Of a DNA stretch of 64,000 bases, positions 1 to 9,276 are shown piece after piece. Positions within the stretch are counted from its first letter, which is position 1, and every line of letters starts with the position of its first letter. This DNA is from an uncultured Eubacteriales bacterium. GTDB lineage: Bacteria > Bacillota > Clostridia > Oscillospirales > CAG-272. The DNA lies in the NCBI GenBank assembly GCA_948467545.1, contig CAOKER010000006.1, positions 1-64,000 on the forward strand, read 5' to 3'. Made by a program: the position numbers and the translations under genes. Below the pieces are notes generated by a model. It did no database searches, had not been told where the DNA came from, and was given only the letters and a program-made list of their open reading frames with translations.

Positions 1-50
<50 letters not shown>

Positions 51-147
51 ATATCTAAACTGTACAACAACTGTTAAAGAAATTAAACAAATATTTTATA
101 CAAACTCGTTTACCCTTAATTGTCAACCACACTATATTCCGGCAAAA

Positions 148-236
148 TGGTGCCGGTGACCGGAATCGAACCGGTACGTAACTTTCGTTACACGGGATTT
201 TAAGTCCCGGGCGTCTGCCAATTCCGCCACACCGGC
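148..236 (-). tRNA. tRNA-Leu (anticodon TAA)
   Basis: The complement starts GCCGGTGTGGCGGAATTGG and ends CACCGGCACCA, forming a perfect 7-bp acceptor stem with an encoded CCA. The anticodon loop CTTAAAA sits in a CGGGA/TCCCG stem, giving UAA. A long variable arm (GTAACG AAA GTTAC type) is present, as expected for a class II leucine tRNA. It lies about 100 bp upstream of the tRNA-Met on the same strand, so both may be processed from one transcript. Confidence 0.95.
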
Positions 237-389
237 AAGCTTGTAACAAATTTGACTTCCATCAACAATGTTATTATAGCACAACGAAAACTATTTGTCA
301 ATAGCAAAATTAAAAATTAATAAGCTTATTAAGACATACACAATGCCGGACAAAAAGCTTATATATACAAGTAATTAAAAAACAATCAC

Positions 390-512
390 AATAAGACGCA
401 AAGCGCCGTTATAAGTCAGTTTCAGCAGAGGATTGTCCAGACATTGAAAAAAGCCTGCGGAGAAGCGGCGTCTTTCGGCAGAGAGGCGGTGTCTTCTCGC
501 TTTTAGTTACAA
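390..512 (+). repeat. Dispersed intergenic repeat, copy A
   Basis: This copy starts CAATAAGACGCAAAGCGCCG and ends GCTTTTAGTTAC. In between is the shared segment GGATTGTCC...GAAAAAAGCC and GC-rich inverted segments. The same order of blocks is found near 2801, 6486, 7919 (inverted), 12801 and 35947. It occupies most of the gene-free stretch 237-606; no gene was seen in the rest of that stretch. Confidence 0.7.
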
Positions 513-606
513 ATAAACGAAGCTTTACCAAATAATCATATCAATCAACCGCAATAAAGTCATTGCGGTATTATCATAAATCAACGGAAAACTTTAAGTT
601 AGTTCT

Positions 607-1779
607 TTAGTGACTATCCACATAGAGCTTTACTGCCGTTTTCAAACGGGCAAGCCCGTCATAAATACGTTCGTGAGGACAGGCAATATTCATTCGTAAA
701 AAGTTTTTTCCCGCGTCACCGTATTGTTCACCTGCGGATAGATATAAACCGGTTTCTGACCTGATAAACTCGGCCAATTCTGTACTGTCATCCGTAATAT
801 CTCCGCAGTCAAGCCACAGCAAATATGTTGCCTGAGAAGGAACAAGATGAATATACGGCAATTCCTTTTCCAAAAATCTTTTGACAATCTTTTTTCCTTC
901 GCTAATATATTTGCAAAGCTCATCAAGCCATTCACCGCCGCCGGTAAATGCCGCAATCGCAGCGTCAACAGCGAATGCATTGGGCTCACCAACCTCATCC
1001 GTATTAATTGCTCTCCAAACTCTGTGCCGCAGCTGAGGATTTACTACAGAAACAGCGGAAGTTTGAAGACCGGCTATATTAAAAGCCTTTGTAGGAGCTA
1101 TACATGTTATACTTATATCAGCACAAAGGTCCGAAACAGAGGCGAAAGGAATATAGCTGTACCCCGGCTCGGTAATGTCACAATGTATTTCATCGGATAC
1201 CACAGTTACACCGTATTTTGCACAAAGCTCGCCGACGCGCCTTAATACTTCTCTGCTCCATATTTTTCCGACAGGATTATGAGGGTTACATAAAATCATA
1301 AGTCTCGTCTGAGGATCGGCAAGCTTATTTTCAAGATCATCAAAATCCACTTCATACTGCCCGCCGCGGTATGCAAGAGGATTTTCTATTATATTTCTCC
1401 CATTATTTACAATGCAATTAAAAAATATGTTGTAAACCGGAGTCTGAATCAACACTTTTTCGGCCGGAGAAGTAAGTTTACGAACAATGCTTGAAATAGC
1501 CGGAACAACACCCGAACAAAACACGAGCCAGCTTTTTTCCAATTTAAAATTATGACGTTTTTTCCACCAATCACCAACTGCGTCATACCATTTGTCAGGT
1601 ATATCGGTATAACCGAATATGCCATGAGAAGCACGCTCTTCTATTGCTTTTTTTATTGCGGGAGCAGTTTCAAAATCCATATCGGCTACCCACATCGGAA
1701 GTTCTCCACAGGATACATTCCATTTTAAAGAATTTGTTTCTCTTCGGTCAGTAAGTCTGTCAAAATCAAAATTCATCAT
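607..1779 (-). CDS. PatB/MalY-family pyridoxal-phosphate C-S lyase / aminotransferase
   Basis: A 390-residue fold-type I PLP enzyme of the MalY/PatB subgroup. The N-terminus (NFDFDRLTDRRETNSLKW, then GELPMWVADMDF) is the subgroup signature. The segment CNPHNPVGKIW, then SDEIHCD, then APTKAFNIAGLQ with the Schiff-base lysine are all visible. Members cleave cystathionine or cysteine S-conjugates; in some bacteria MalY also represses maltose genes, so substrate and any regulatory role are open. The start has GGAG five bases upstream (TTGGAGTTATT-ATG); a second Met follows immediately. It lies 17 bases after the DUF3737 gene, so the two are probably cotranscribed. Confidence 0.9.
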   Translation of the reverse strand: MMNFDFDRLTDRRETNSLKWNVSCGELPMWVADMDFETAPAIKKAIEERASHGIFGYTDIPDKWYDAVGDWWKKRHNFKLEKSWLVFCSGVVPAISSIVRKLTSPAEKVLIQTPVYNIFFNCIVNNGRNIIENPLAYRGGQYEVDFDDLENKLADPQTRLMILCNPHNPVGKIWSREVLRRVGELCAKYGVTVVSDEIHCDITEPGYSYIPFASVSDLCADISITCIAPTKAFNIAGLQTSAVSVVNPQLRHRVWRAINTDEVGEPNAFAVDAAIAAFTGGGEWLDELCKYISEGKKIVKRFLEKELPYIHLVPSQATYLLWLDCGDITDDSTELAEFIRSETGLYLSAGEQYGDAGKNFLRMNIACPHERIYDGLARLKTAVKLYVDSH

Positions 1780-1796
1780 AATAACTCCAATGAAAA

Positions 1797-2657
1797 TTAA
1801 AACGGATCATCAACCGTTCTCACAATTTCGGCCTGAATTTCTGTTTTTTCCGGATCGACTCTTTCCGGGTTCATCGTAAGTTCATCAATTCGGTCGGCTG
1901 TAATATAACCTGCGCTCGGATTGAAAACACTGTCTATACTTCCTTTTATTTCAGCATCAACAACCGAATACTCAAAGGCTAAATTAGTATTTACCAATCG
2001 ACAGTCCTTTAATACGACCCCGTCCATGTAACACAAACCCTGAAGACTTTCTATAATACAATTTTCAAATGTGACATTTTTTGCATTCCAGCCGACATAC
2101 TCTCCGGAAATAAAAGAATCACGGACAGTTACATTTTCGCAGTTCCAAAAGCAATCCTTTGATACAATTCTCGCATTGCTTATTTCAACATCTATACACC
2201 CGTCAAACGAATAATTTCCGGTAAGGTCAAAATTATAAGCGGAGATCTCCTGACTATTCATTGCAAAATAGTCTCCCCTTACCACTACATTATTCATCCT
2301 GATATTTCTGCAATTCCATAAGGTCTCGGCAGCATTCGGAATCGTCACATATTCAAGACTTATTCCGCTTGACCGTCTGAAAGTTTTTGGTGCATCTATA
2401 GTTGTATTTTTAATACTTACATTGTCAGTATACCATATCCCCGCACGTGCATTATCAAATAACGTACATTCGGACATCTCAATATCACTGCTGTACCAAA
2501 GCGGATATTTCCAGCGAAAAAGACAGTTATACAGTTTTATGCTATGACTTTCCTTCAGCGGCGATTCACCGTCCGCAAACGTAGAATATTCAATTTCCGT
2601 ATCTCTTGCTCCGAAAAGCGCTCTTTCTCCTGTAAAAAGCTGCTGCACAATTAACAT
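1797..2657 (-). CDS. DUF3737 family protein
   Basis: A 286-residue protein if started at the internal Met of MLIVQQLFTGERALFG. That opening, with FTGERALFGARD and many short N-x-x-F/C turns (ENCIIES, KDCRLVN), matches the DUF3737 family, which looks like a right-handed beta-helix of pentapeptide-like coils. No biochemical function is established. The reading frame stays open 20 codons further upstream, but those codons run through a short copy of the dispersed repeat (2696-2718) and give an unrelated sequence. An AAAGG lies 13 bases before the chosen ATG. The next gene downstream is the PatB/MalY enzyme, 17 bases away. Confidence 0.8.
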   Translation of the reverse strand: MLIVQQLFTGERALFGARDTEIEYSTFADGESPLKESHSIKLYNCLFRWKYPLWYSSDIEMSECTLFDNARAGIWYTDNVSIKNTTIDAPKTFRRSSGISLEYVTIPNAAETLWNCRNIRMNNVVVRGDYFAMNSQEISAYNFDLTGNYSFDGCIDVEISNARIVSKDCFWNCENVTVRDSFISGEYVGWNAKNVTFENCIIESLQGLCYMDGVVLKDCRLVNTNLAFEYSVVDAEIKGSIDSVFNPSAGYITADRIDELTMNPERVDPEKTEIQAEIVRTVDDPF

Positions 2658-2695
2658 TACAATGTATATTCCTTTCACAACGGATATTAATTTTA

Positions 2696-2718
2696 TATAA
2701 GGCGCGCAGCGCCGCACT
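2696..2718 (+). repeat. Short copy of the dispersed repeat (hairpin end only)
   Basis: ATAAGGCGCGCAGCGCCGCAC carries the GGCGC/GCGCC hairpin that starts the larger repeat, but the rest is missing. It lies immediately upstream of the DUF3737 gene and generates a false N-terminal extension of that gene. Confidence 0.5.
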
Positions 2719-2800
2719 TTATAAAATGTATGTAAGCAAAACCTTTCTCTCGGTAATTAATATCATGCAGAATCATTATCAAGAAAAGTCAACCTACTTC

Positions 2801-2922
2801 AATATGGCGCAAAATGCCGTCATATGTCGACTCGGCGGCGGATTTAGTAGACTTTACCACTGCTTAAAAAACAATAGAGCCCGCCGCCGGAGAAACGGTG
2901 GACATCATGCTTTTAATTATAA
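2801..2922 (+). repeat. Dispersed intergenic repeat, copy B
   Basis: AATATGGCGCAAAATGCCGTCATA, then CGGCGGCGGATT, a GC-rich inverted segment (CCCGCCGCCGG), and the ending TGCTTTTAATTATAA. The hairpin is degraded (GGCGC against TGCCG), but block order and spacing match the other copies. It fills the spacer between the DUF3737 promoter side and the 3' end of the DUF4037 gene. Confidence 0.65.
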
Positions 2923-2992
2923 TTGTATATTAACATACAAAAACATAGATTTTTATGAACAGTATGTATTTTTTTATGGACTAATATCTCGT

Positions 2993-3916
2993 CTATAGCA
3001 TCACCGGCATATTGCGCAGCCACTCAGTACGAATTTGTTCATTTACCGCATAGCAATACGGTTCAAGATAATCCCCCATCGGACGGCACAGCCCCTGTTC
3101 GATAAGAACATTAATCAGAGCTTTACAAATAAGTTCAACCTCCCTCTGACACTTTTCCGGAGACTCACCGTAAAGCAGCAGAAGAGTATTAAGCTTATTT
3201 GATTCAGCGCCAAGTACAGGCTGAAGCGCGGCAGTACGGATAATCCATTTATAATAAGGCGGATAGACCGAATTTATTAAACAAACAACCGACGCATAGC
3301 TTTCAATAAATTTTGTAAGCGCAATTCCGGCAGCCCCGGACTCACCATGTGACAGGCACCTCATAAAGTTATACTGCCCGGACTGTGCAGTATCAAAAAG
3401 CAGAGAGGCAATTCTTTTCAGTCTGACATCATCCGGCATACCGTTCTTTATTTTATTGCGTATTTCGGTAAATTTTCCGAGCGGATCATAAAACACTTCT
3501 CCGTTCACAGCCTCTGCAAGAGCCTGCACCGGCAGATACAGCCAATCCTTCGTACTCTGCGGAGCTCCGGGACCGCCTGTATACAGTCGATAAAAATCTT
3601 CAATCGTCATTACACCGCGGCCGGCAAAGCCGCCGCTCTGCCGTAACCTGACAACACCCATATATTCATTCGGAAGAGACGAATACGCACGCGACAATTT
3701 AAATCCGTATTCATACTCATACTCCTCAGGCAGCCATATGCAAAATCCTGCTGAAAAATCATGATCTTTTGAAATATCATCATCAAAACCAAAACATTCC
3801 GAACCATGTCCAACCAAACCGACAGCAATCCTGTCAAGAAGCTCCGGAAAGTTCTCTTTAAGCATCGGAAAACCATACTCATTAAAGAAGCTGCGTGATA
3901 ATTCAATTCCTTTCAT
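2993..3916 (-). CDS. DUF4037 domain protein (nucleotidyltransferase-like)
   Basis: A 307-residue cytoplasmic protein. The N-terminal motif VGHGSECFGFDDDISKDHDF (residues about 34-53) is typical of DUF4037 and resembles the GS...DxD metal site of minimal nucleotidyltransferases; the fold assignment is inference. The C-terminal half is helical, without recognisable motifs. It overlaps the TPR gene by 14 bases, so the two are translationally coupled, and mscL is the first gene of the same run. DUF4037 and TPR modules occur together elsewhere, which supports a joint function, but the substrate is unknown. Confidence 0.8.
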   Translation of the reverse strand: MKGIELSRSFFNEYGFPMLKENFPELLDRIAVGLVGHGSECFGFDDDISKDHDFSAGFCIWLPEEYEYEYGFKLSRAYSSLPNEYMGVVRLRQSGGFAGRGVMTIEDFYRLYTGGPGAPQSTKDWLYLPVQALAEAVNGEVFYDPLGKFTEIRNKIKNGMPDDVRLKRIASLLFDTAQSGQYNFMRCLSHGESGAAGIALTKFIESYASVVCLINSVYPPYYKWIIRTAALQPVLGAESNKLNTLLLLYGESPEKCQREVELICKALINVLIEQGLCRPMGDYLEPYCYAVNEQIRTEWLRNMPVML

Positions 3917-4697
3917 AAATCCTGTCTGCCTCTGATTTTAAAATTTCACCTCTATCCTCCTGACCGAAATAGTCAAACGAAGGAGCGCATTTCGAACATA
4001 CAAAAGCAAAATTTCCGTTTTTTTCGAGATAACCGCCGTTTAGTATTTCCCACGCATCGTCGAGCAGCTTGTGTATCAACTCTGTATTATAGTCGGACTT
4101 ATCGTAAAGATGAGCAAGATTGATAAGGCTGACAGCGATTTCAGCGTCATGCTCTCCGTCAGCACGAAGAATTTTAACAGCTCTTTTATAACTGTTTTCC
4201 GCCTCGGCTAAGAGATTAAGATCTTCAAAAGCAAGCGCCATATTGTTATACAGTGCGGCAAAGTTGTAATCGTCTGCGGCAAGCCTTTCGGAATAAATAT
4301 CAAAAGCCTTTTCATAGTAAAGCAGCGCCTTTTCAGATTCTCCGAATGCCTTCAGCGTAGTTGCAACATTGACATATACCGTGCCTATAGCAGAAGTTTT
4401 CTCAATATTACCTTTCTCAATAATATTAACAGCCTCCGAAATTACAGACATACCTCTGTCGATATTTCCTGTCCTGCGAAAAAATCCTATTTCTTCATTC
4501 AGTATGTCTATAAGCTCCTCTGGTACTCCTCCGAGACGGGCTTCTCCCTCCCAGAACAGCAAGAATTTTTCTGCTCCTGCGAGATCATTTCGTGAAAAAT
4601 ATTCGTCAAGCTTATTCAATACGCGTTTTATCGGCATTCGGTTTGAAGATTCATCCATCTTTCCGCGGCAGGCTTCACAATATTCATCTGTATACAT
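3903..4697 (-). CDS. Tetratricopeptide-repeat protein
   Basis: A 264-residue protein with at least three consecutive TPR-like helical pairs between residues about 80 and 210 (for example TVYVNVATTLKAFGESEKAL, then AALYNNMALAFEDLNLLAEA, then AVSLINLAHLYDKS). No signal peptide is seen. An N-terminal CEAC and a C-terminal CSKC could bind metal, but this is speculative. It lies 15 bases after mscL and overlaps the DUF4037 gene, so it probably scaffolds or regulates that protein. The start is preceded by AAAGGGA. Confidence 0.8.
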   Translation of the reverse strand: MYTDEYCEACRGKMDESSNRMPIKRVLNKLDEYFSRNDLAGAEKFLLFWEGEARLGGVPEELIDILNEEIGFFRRTGNIDRGMSVISEAVNIIEKGNIEKTSAIGTVYVNVATTLKAFGESEKALLYYEKAFDIYSERLAADDYNFAALYNNMALAFEDLNLLAEAENSYKRAVKILRADGEHDAEIAVSLINLAHLYDKSDYNTELIHKLLDDAWEILNGGYLEKNGNFAFVCSKCAPSFDYFGQEDRGEILKSEADRIYERN

Positions 4698-4712
4698 AAT
4701 AAATCAATCCCT

Positions 4713-5207
4713 TTAATTTTTTTCCTCGGACTGACATTTGATTAAATCGCGGATTTCCGAAAGGAGCAAAACCTCCTCCGACGGTTTCGGAGTCTCAGTC
4801 TCCGCATTTTCGGATTCGTCCGCCTGTTTGTCCTTTTCCTCCTGAAGAAGCTTAGCCTTTGCTGCCTCAAACTTATTCTTCATATTCATAACAATCCGAA
4901 GAAATAAAAATATTGATAAAGCAATTATCAGGAAGTCTATAATGCTTTGAATAAAGTTTCCATATGTAAGAGCTACCTCGGCCTTTACGGCATTTCCGTC
5001 GGAATCGAGTACGGCGTGCCTCAGTACAAGCTTCAAATCGGTAAGGTTTACGCTGCCGGTCAAAAGACTTATAAACGGAGTAATTACGTCGGCAACAAAC
5101 GAAGATACAATCTTACCGAACGCAGAGCCGATTACCACACCGACAGCCATGTCGATTACATTGCCCTTTGACGCAAATTTTTTAAAATCTTCCCAAAACT
5201 TTTTCAT
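4713..5207 (-). CDS. mscL: Large-conductance mechanosensitive channel
   Basis: A 164-residue inner-membrane channel that opens under hypo-osmotic membrane tension. The N-terminal amphipathic helix and TM1 (FASKGNVIDMAVGVVIGSAF) are classic MscL, followed by the periplasmic loop and TM2 (residues about 87-107, FIIALSIFLFLRIVM type). The C-terminal tail is long and charged (KDKQADESENAE), longer than in E. coli MscL but not unusual in Clostridia. It is the first gene of a run with the TPR and DUF4037 genes. AAAGG lies 14 bases before the ATG. Confidence 0.95.
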   Translation of the reverse strand: MKKFWEDFKKFASKGNVIDMAVGVVIGSAFGKIVSSFVADVITPFISLLTGSVNLTDLKLVLRHAVLDSDGNAVKAEVALTYGNFIQSIIDFLIIALSIFLFLRIVMNMKNKFEAAKAKLLQEEKDKQADESENAETETPKPSEEVLLLSEIRDLIKCQSEEKN

Positions 5208-5293
5208 AACAAAAATACCATCCTTTTTTATGACTGAAGGTCAGAACAGAAAGTGCAGAAACGGATTATCAATAATCGAAAAAAGTATGTACT

Positions 5294-5335
5294 CTAATTT
5301 CGAGAAACTAATTTCCAAAAACTAATTTCGAGAAA
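5294..5335 (-). repeat. Three 14-bp tandem repeats starting at the mnmA stop codon
   Basis: On the plus strand CTAATTTCGAGAAA, CTAATTTCCAAAAA and CTAATTTCGAGAAA follow one another without gaps. The third copy (5322-5335) is the last 14 bases of mnmA, including its TAG stop. The two other copies lie directly downstream of the gene. Confidence 0.85.
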
Positions 5336-6419
5336 CAATTGTTCCGCCGCCTACCACAGTATCTCCGTCATAAAGCACAACTGCCTGACCGCAGGTAACG
5401 GCACGCTGCGGTTCATCAAAAACAACATGTATACGATTCGGTCCCGTCTGCGTAACGGTCGCATTCTGCTCCGCATGACGATATCTGACCTTGGCTTTTA
5501 CCCTCATTGGTTTATCTATTTTTTCTACAGAAATAAGATTAACGCCGTCAGCCTCAAGCTCTCGGCTGAAAAGCAACTCTCCACGCCCAAGAATTACCCG
5601 GTTTGAAACAGAATCTATGCCGCAGACATAAAGCGGTTCGGACAGAGAAAGTCCCAAGCCGCGTCTTTGCCCTATCGTATAATGAATTATTCCTTTATGC
5701 CTGCCAATCACTTCACCGTCAGTTGTAACAAAATCTCCCGCGGGGTATTTTTTACCGGTATATTTTTCAATAAACTCCGTATACTTTCCGTCCGGAATAA
5801 AGCATATATCCTGACTTTCGCTTTTTTTTGCATTACAAAAGCCGTTCTCCTCTGCCAAATGTCTCACTTCTGTTTTTGAGAGTCCGCCGAGAGGAAATAA
5901 AACATGAGAAAGACGCTCCTGTGTCAAAGAATATAATACGTAAGTCTGATCTTTTTCAAGAGTAACAGCCTTCTTAAGCATATACCTTTTCTTTTCAAAA
6001 TCATACTCAATCTTTGCATAATGTCCTGTTGCAACATAATCGCATCCGAAGTCTTCGGCTCTTTCGAGCAAGCTGCCGAATTTCAGTTCTCTGTTACAGT
6101 CAATACAAGGATTCGGAGTTATACCGTTTTCGTATGCATTTACAAATCGATCGATAACACAGGAGGAGAATTTACTATGTAAATCTAAAACCGTGTGGTT
6201 TATTCCGAGAAGCTCAGATACCCGTTTTGCGTCTATAACGTCCTCAGAGACAGTATCGCAATCCGCATCCTTACGGTATAAATTCATCGTTACTCCCAAG
6301 CATTTGAATCCCTTTTCAGAAAGAATAAGAGCCGCAACACTTGAATCAACTCCGCCGCTCATTGCAACCAGCACATTTTTTTCTGAATCTTTGTTACACA
6401 GAACATTATCTACCATCAA
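5322..6419 (-). CDS. mnmA: tRNA 2-thiouridine(34) synthase MnmA
   Basis: A 365-residue ATP-dependent thiolase that puts sulfur on U34 of Lys, Glu and Gln tRNAs, taking it from a cysteine desulfurase. The N-terminal PP-loop is VAMSGGVDSSVAA. The two catalytic cysteines sit in NPCIDCNRELKF and ESQDICFIPDG. The central domain GRHKGIIHYTIGQRRGLG and the C-terminal beta-barrel (GQAVVLYDGDTVVGGG) complete the family layout at normal length. Two adjacent Met codons open the frame and neither has a strong Shine-Dalgarno, so the start is less certain than the gene. Its last 14 bases are duplicated twice downstream. Confidence 0.95.
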   Translation of the reverse strand: MMVDNVLCNKDSEKNVLVAMSGGVDSSVAALILSEKGFKCLGVTMNLYRKDADCDTVSEDVIDAKRVSELLGINHTVLDLHSKFSSCVIDRFVNAYENGITPNPCIDCNRELKFGSLLERAEDFGCDYVATGHYAKIEYDFEKKRYMLKKAVTLEKDQTYVLYSLTQERLSHVLFPLGGLSKTEVRHLAEENGFCNAKKSESQDICFIPDGKYTEFIEKYTGKKYPAGDFVTTDGEVIGRHKGIIHYTIGQRRGLGLSLSEPLYVCGIDSVSNRVILGRGELLFSRELEADGVNLISVEKIDKPMRVKAKVRYRHAEQNATVTQTGPNRIHVVFDEPQRAVTCGQAVVLYDGDTVVGGGTIVSRN

Positions 6420-6485
6420 TATAAAACCATACCCTATTGAACATAATCAAAGCAAAAAACAACATAATATACAAGACGTACTTTT

Positions 6486-6666
6486 CAATAAGGCGCAAAG
6501 CGCCGTCATATCTCGATTCAGCGGCGGATTGTACCTCCGCCGAAAAAGCCGTAACAGCTCAACGCAGCAGCGGAGGGGTATATGAGAGGTATATGTGAGA
6601 TACATGAAAGATACATGCGAGGTACACGCGAAGTACATGCAGGGTACATCTTGCTTTAGTTATAAC
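6486..6666 (+). repeat. Dispersed intergenic repeat, copy C, carrying a tandem array
   Basis: This copy starts CAATAAGGCGCAAAGCGCCG with a perfect GGCGC/GCGCC hairpin, continues with GCGGCGGATTGTACC and CCGCCGAAAAAGCCG, and ends TTGCTTTAGTTATAA. Between the GC-rich part and the end is an insertion at 6574-6650 of imperfect 10-11-bp units (GAGGTATAT, GAGATACAT, AAAGATACAT, GAGGTACAC, GAAGTACAT, AGGGTACAT), which makes this the longest copy. It lies between mnmA and the metallophosphoesterase gene. Confidence 0.75.
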
Positions 6667-6824
6667 ATCCGTATGAATTTTATTTTATCATAAACAGATA
6701 AAAAAATCAATACATACTCGATTAAGAGATATACATTTCTGTAATAATTCTAAAAATCTCAAACAAATACAAAGAGTACTCAGATTTAAAAATCAACATG
6801 AAATTTCTGTTAAACTGCCGATAA

Positions 6825-7664
6825 TCAGCTATAAAGCGTCAATAAAACTATTTCCCGCGGATTGCATATTCGCGGAATAAACGAATGGTTGGCAAGTCCG
6901 CATCCTATGACAAGACGATTTTCATATACCCCTGACGTGTATTTTGGAAAAAGTCCCTGTCCCGGAGCAAATACTCCGCGTCCAAAAAGTCTGATTTGTC
7001 CGCCGTGTGCATGCCCGCTGCATGTTATATCAATATCAAGCTTCCGTATAAACTTATCGTAATATTCCGGATTGTGGCAAAGCAGGATTTTAAAGCCTTC
7101 AACAGAAGCAAAAGCCTTAAGGCTTTTATCGTCAATACGTAAAAGATATGACGGGATATTTCCAATACCTCTTAATTTATAAAATAAGGCCGACGTTTTT
7201 GATTTTCTTTCTATGAATTGAGCAGACGGAAGTCCTCCGATATATATACGCGCATCTCCGATCCGAATTTCTTCATACGTATTATCCACAAGATGAACGC
7301 CGGCATCAAGCAGTTTTTTTATTTCAAATTTCGGAAGGACTTTCTCATGGTTTCCGCAGGAAAAATATACCGGTGCAATTTTAGCCGCTTCTGCGAGAAA
7401 GGCAATACCAAGATCATACCCTTTATGCTTATGCTCAATTATATCTCCGGGAGCTGCTATCAAATCGGGTTTGCAAAATTTAGTAAGCTTGATTACATCG
7501 TCATAAGGTCTCCCGTGCATATCGCTCAGTATGGCAATCCTGACAGGACGACGCTCGTCTCCGCAGTACAGCCGTTCTTTATTTACTTTGATTTTATATT
7601 TTGTAATTTTTATTCTATCAGGCACGTTATTACGCTTTCCTTTCCAATTTAATAAGTATCCCAA
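6825..7664 (-). CDS. Calcineurin-like metallophosphoesterase (YkuE-like)
   Basis: A 279-residue member of the binuclear metallophosphoesterase superfamily. Metal ligands appear in order: ILSDMHG (DxH), PGDII (GD), SCGNHE (GNHE), LLCHNPEY and GHAHGGQ (GHxH). The C-terminal end (GCGLANHSFIPRICNPREI) is typical of the YkuE group of membrane-associated phosphohydrolases. No clear N-terminal transmembrane helix is seen, unlike many YkuE proteins, so it may be cytoplasmic. Substrate unknown. It stands alone, with a repeat copy on either side. Confidence 0.9.
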   Translation of the reverse strand: MGYLLNWKGKRNNVPDRIKITKYKIKVNKERLYCGDERRPVRIAILSDMHGRPYDDVIKLTKFCKPDLIAAPGDIIEHKHKGYDLGIAFLAEAAKIAPVYFSCGNHEKVLPKFEIKKLLDAGVHLVDNTYEEIRIGDARIYIGGLPSAQFIERKSKTSALFYKLRGIGNIPSYLLRIDDKSLKAFASVEGFKILLCHNPEYYDKFIRKLDIDITCSGHAHGGQIRLFGRGVFAPGQGLFPKYTSGVYENRLVIGCGLANHSFIPRICNPREIVLLTLYS

Positions 7665-7918
7665 GGCTGTAACAAAAATATGCTAATGCCGCAAAACACA
7701 CAGCCCAAAATAAAATACCTTGCCATGCAGATGAAATAATTTCATTCAATTATAAAGGTTAATCTCAACAGCAAATCCGATTAAAACAACTATACTAATT
7801 TTACCATTTGTACCTTAATATATCAAGTACGAATAATATTGTTTAATAAAGATTAACAGTCATCGTCCGAATAATCACTATGTTTGATTATAGTTATATT
7901 TTTATCCATTTTCTTATT

Positions 7919-8036
7919 TTTATAACTAAAAGCAAATATCCCCTCAATCTAAGTAAGCGGACTGTTCCGTCTTTTTTCAGCGGGGGTACGCTGCGCCGTC
8001 CGGAAGCCGTATGACGTCGCTTTGCGCCTTATTAAG
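7919..8036 (-). repeat. Dispersed intergenic repeat, copy D (inverted)
   Basis: Read on the complement: AATAAGGCGCAAAGCGACGTCATA, then GGACGGCGCAG...CCCGCTGAAAAAAGACGG, then ATTTGCTTTTAGTTATAA. It is the only full copy in reverse orientation. It occupies the spacer 7665-8193 between two divergent genes; apart from it and a possible forespore promoter (TGAATA at 8107 with AAAATAT about 18 bases later) nothing else was seen there. Confidence 0.75.
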
Positions 8037-8193
8037 CAAGCTTTTTAACTTTCACGGTATTTTTATCTTTCATTCACATTCAAAATTACATTCCTGCTTA
8101 TTTTTCTGAATAAATTCCCCGTTTTTGTTAAAAATATCCGATAGACAGAACTAACATAACTGTTTTTCAGACATGAAAGGAATGGTCTAACCA

Positions 8194-9189
8194 ATGCAGA
8201 AAGGATATATAGAATTACAAAAACCGCCGGTTATAGTATCAGCCGCGTCGGTTGTCGGAAAGCACGAATACGAGGGACCGCTCGGGCAATTTTTTGATTT
8301 GCATGATCCCGACGGAGGCTTTGGACAAAAAACATGGGAACAGGCCGAAGCAGAAATGCAGCGTCAGGCAATAAATATAGCTTTATCAAAGGCAAAAACC
8401 GACGCCAAAAACATAGACGCACTTTTCGCAGGAGACTTAATCAATCAATGTATATGTTCGGCACAAGGTACTTTATCATACGATATTCCGTTTTTCGGAC
8501 TGTACGGAGCGTGCTCTACCATTGCGGAGGGGCTTATACTTTCGTCGCTCCTCATATCGTCGGGAATATACGAAAGTACAATCGCAGCAGCTTCATCCCA
8601 CAACAGCACGGCGGAACGTCAATACAGATTTCCTCTCGAATACGGAGGTCAACGGACCCCTACTGCTCAGTGGACCGTAACAGGTGCGGGAGCATATGTT
8701 CTGATGTCTGACGGAAACGGTCCGCACATTGCCGGGGTAATGCCCGGAAGATCGGTTGAACGCGGAATCGACGATGCTAATAATATGGGAGCAGCAATGG
8801 CTCCGGCAGTAATAGATACTCTGACGCGGTATTTTACACAAACCGGTACTTCTCCCGCAGATTACGATCTTATTGCAACCGGAGATCTCGGCGTTGAAGG
8901 CCACGGTATTGTTTCGGAACTTATGAAAAACGAAGGATACGACATGGGTGAAAATTACAATGACTGCGGCATGCTCATATATGATATAGAAAAGCAGGAC
9001 ATGCATGCCGGAGCATCAGGCTGCGGCTGTTCTGCCGTCGTTCTTGCCGCCTCCATACTCGAAAGAATAAAGTGCGGAGAGCTGAAAGATATACTTTTTA
9101 TAGGAACAGGAGCACTTATGAATCCGATGAGCGTTCAGCAGGGACAGGCAATTCCGGGAATTGCACATCTTGTAAGAATAAAAAAATGA
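8194..9189 (+). CDS. spoVAD: Stage V sporulation protein AD
   Basis: A 331-residue SpoVAD, a protein of thiolase-like fold that binds dipicolinic acid and belongs to the SpoVA channel loading Ca-DPA into the spore core. The family hallmark GYIELQKPPVIVSAASVVGKHEYEGPLG (given here in parts: start GYIELQKPP, then KHEYEGPLGQFFD) and the central YGACSTIAEG and ASSHNSTAERQYRFP segments are all present, at normal length. The adjacent spoVAE supports the call. There is no spoVAC upstream, which is unusual. An AAAGG lies 13 bases before the ATG. Confidence 0.95.
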   Translation: MQKGYIELQKPPVIVSAASVVGKHEYEGPLGQFFDLHDPDGGFGQKTWEQAEAEMQRQAINIALSKAKTDAKNIDALFAGDLINQCICSAQGTLSYDIPFFGLYGACSTIAEGLILSSLLISSGIYESTIAAASSHNSTAERQYRFPLEYGGQRTPTAQWTVTGAGAYVLMSDGNGPHIAGVMPGRSVERGIDDANNMGAAMAPAVIDTLTRYFTQTGTSPADYDLIATGDLGVEGHGIVSELMKNEGYDMGENYNDCGMLIYDIEKQDMHAGASGCGCSAVVLAASILERIKCGELKDILFIGTGALMNPMSVQQGQAIPGIAHLVRIKK

Positions 9190-9276
9190 AATGTAACTAT
9201 TCTGAATTCTAAAAATAAAAGATACACTGCACAGTTAATAGTACAGCTAATAAAAATTTGAAAGGAAGATGTAAAA

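Noticed and set aside
8107..8137. A sigma-G promoter for spoVAD
   Set aside because: TGAATA and AAAATAT are about 18 bases apart, but the match is too loose to list as a feature.
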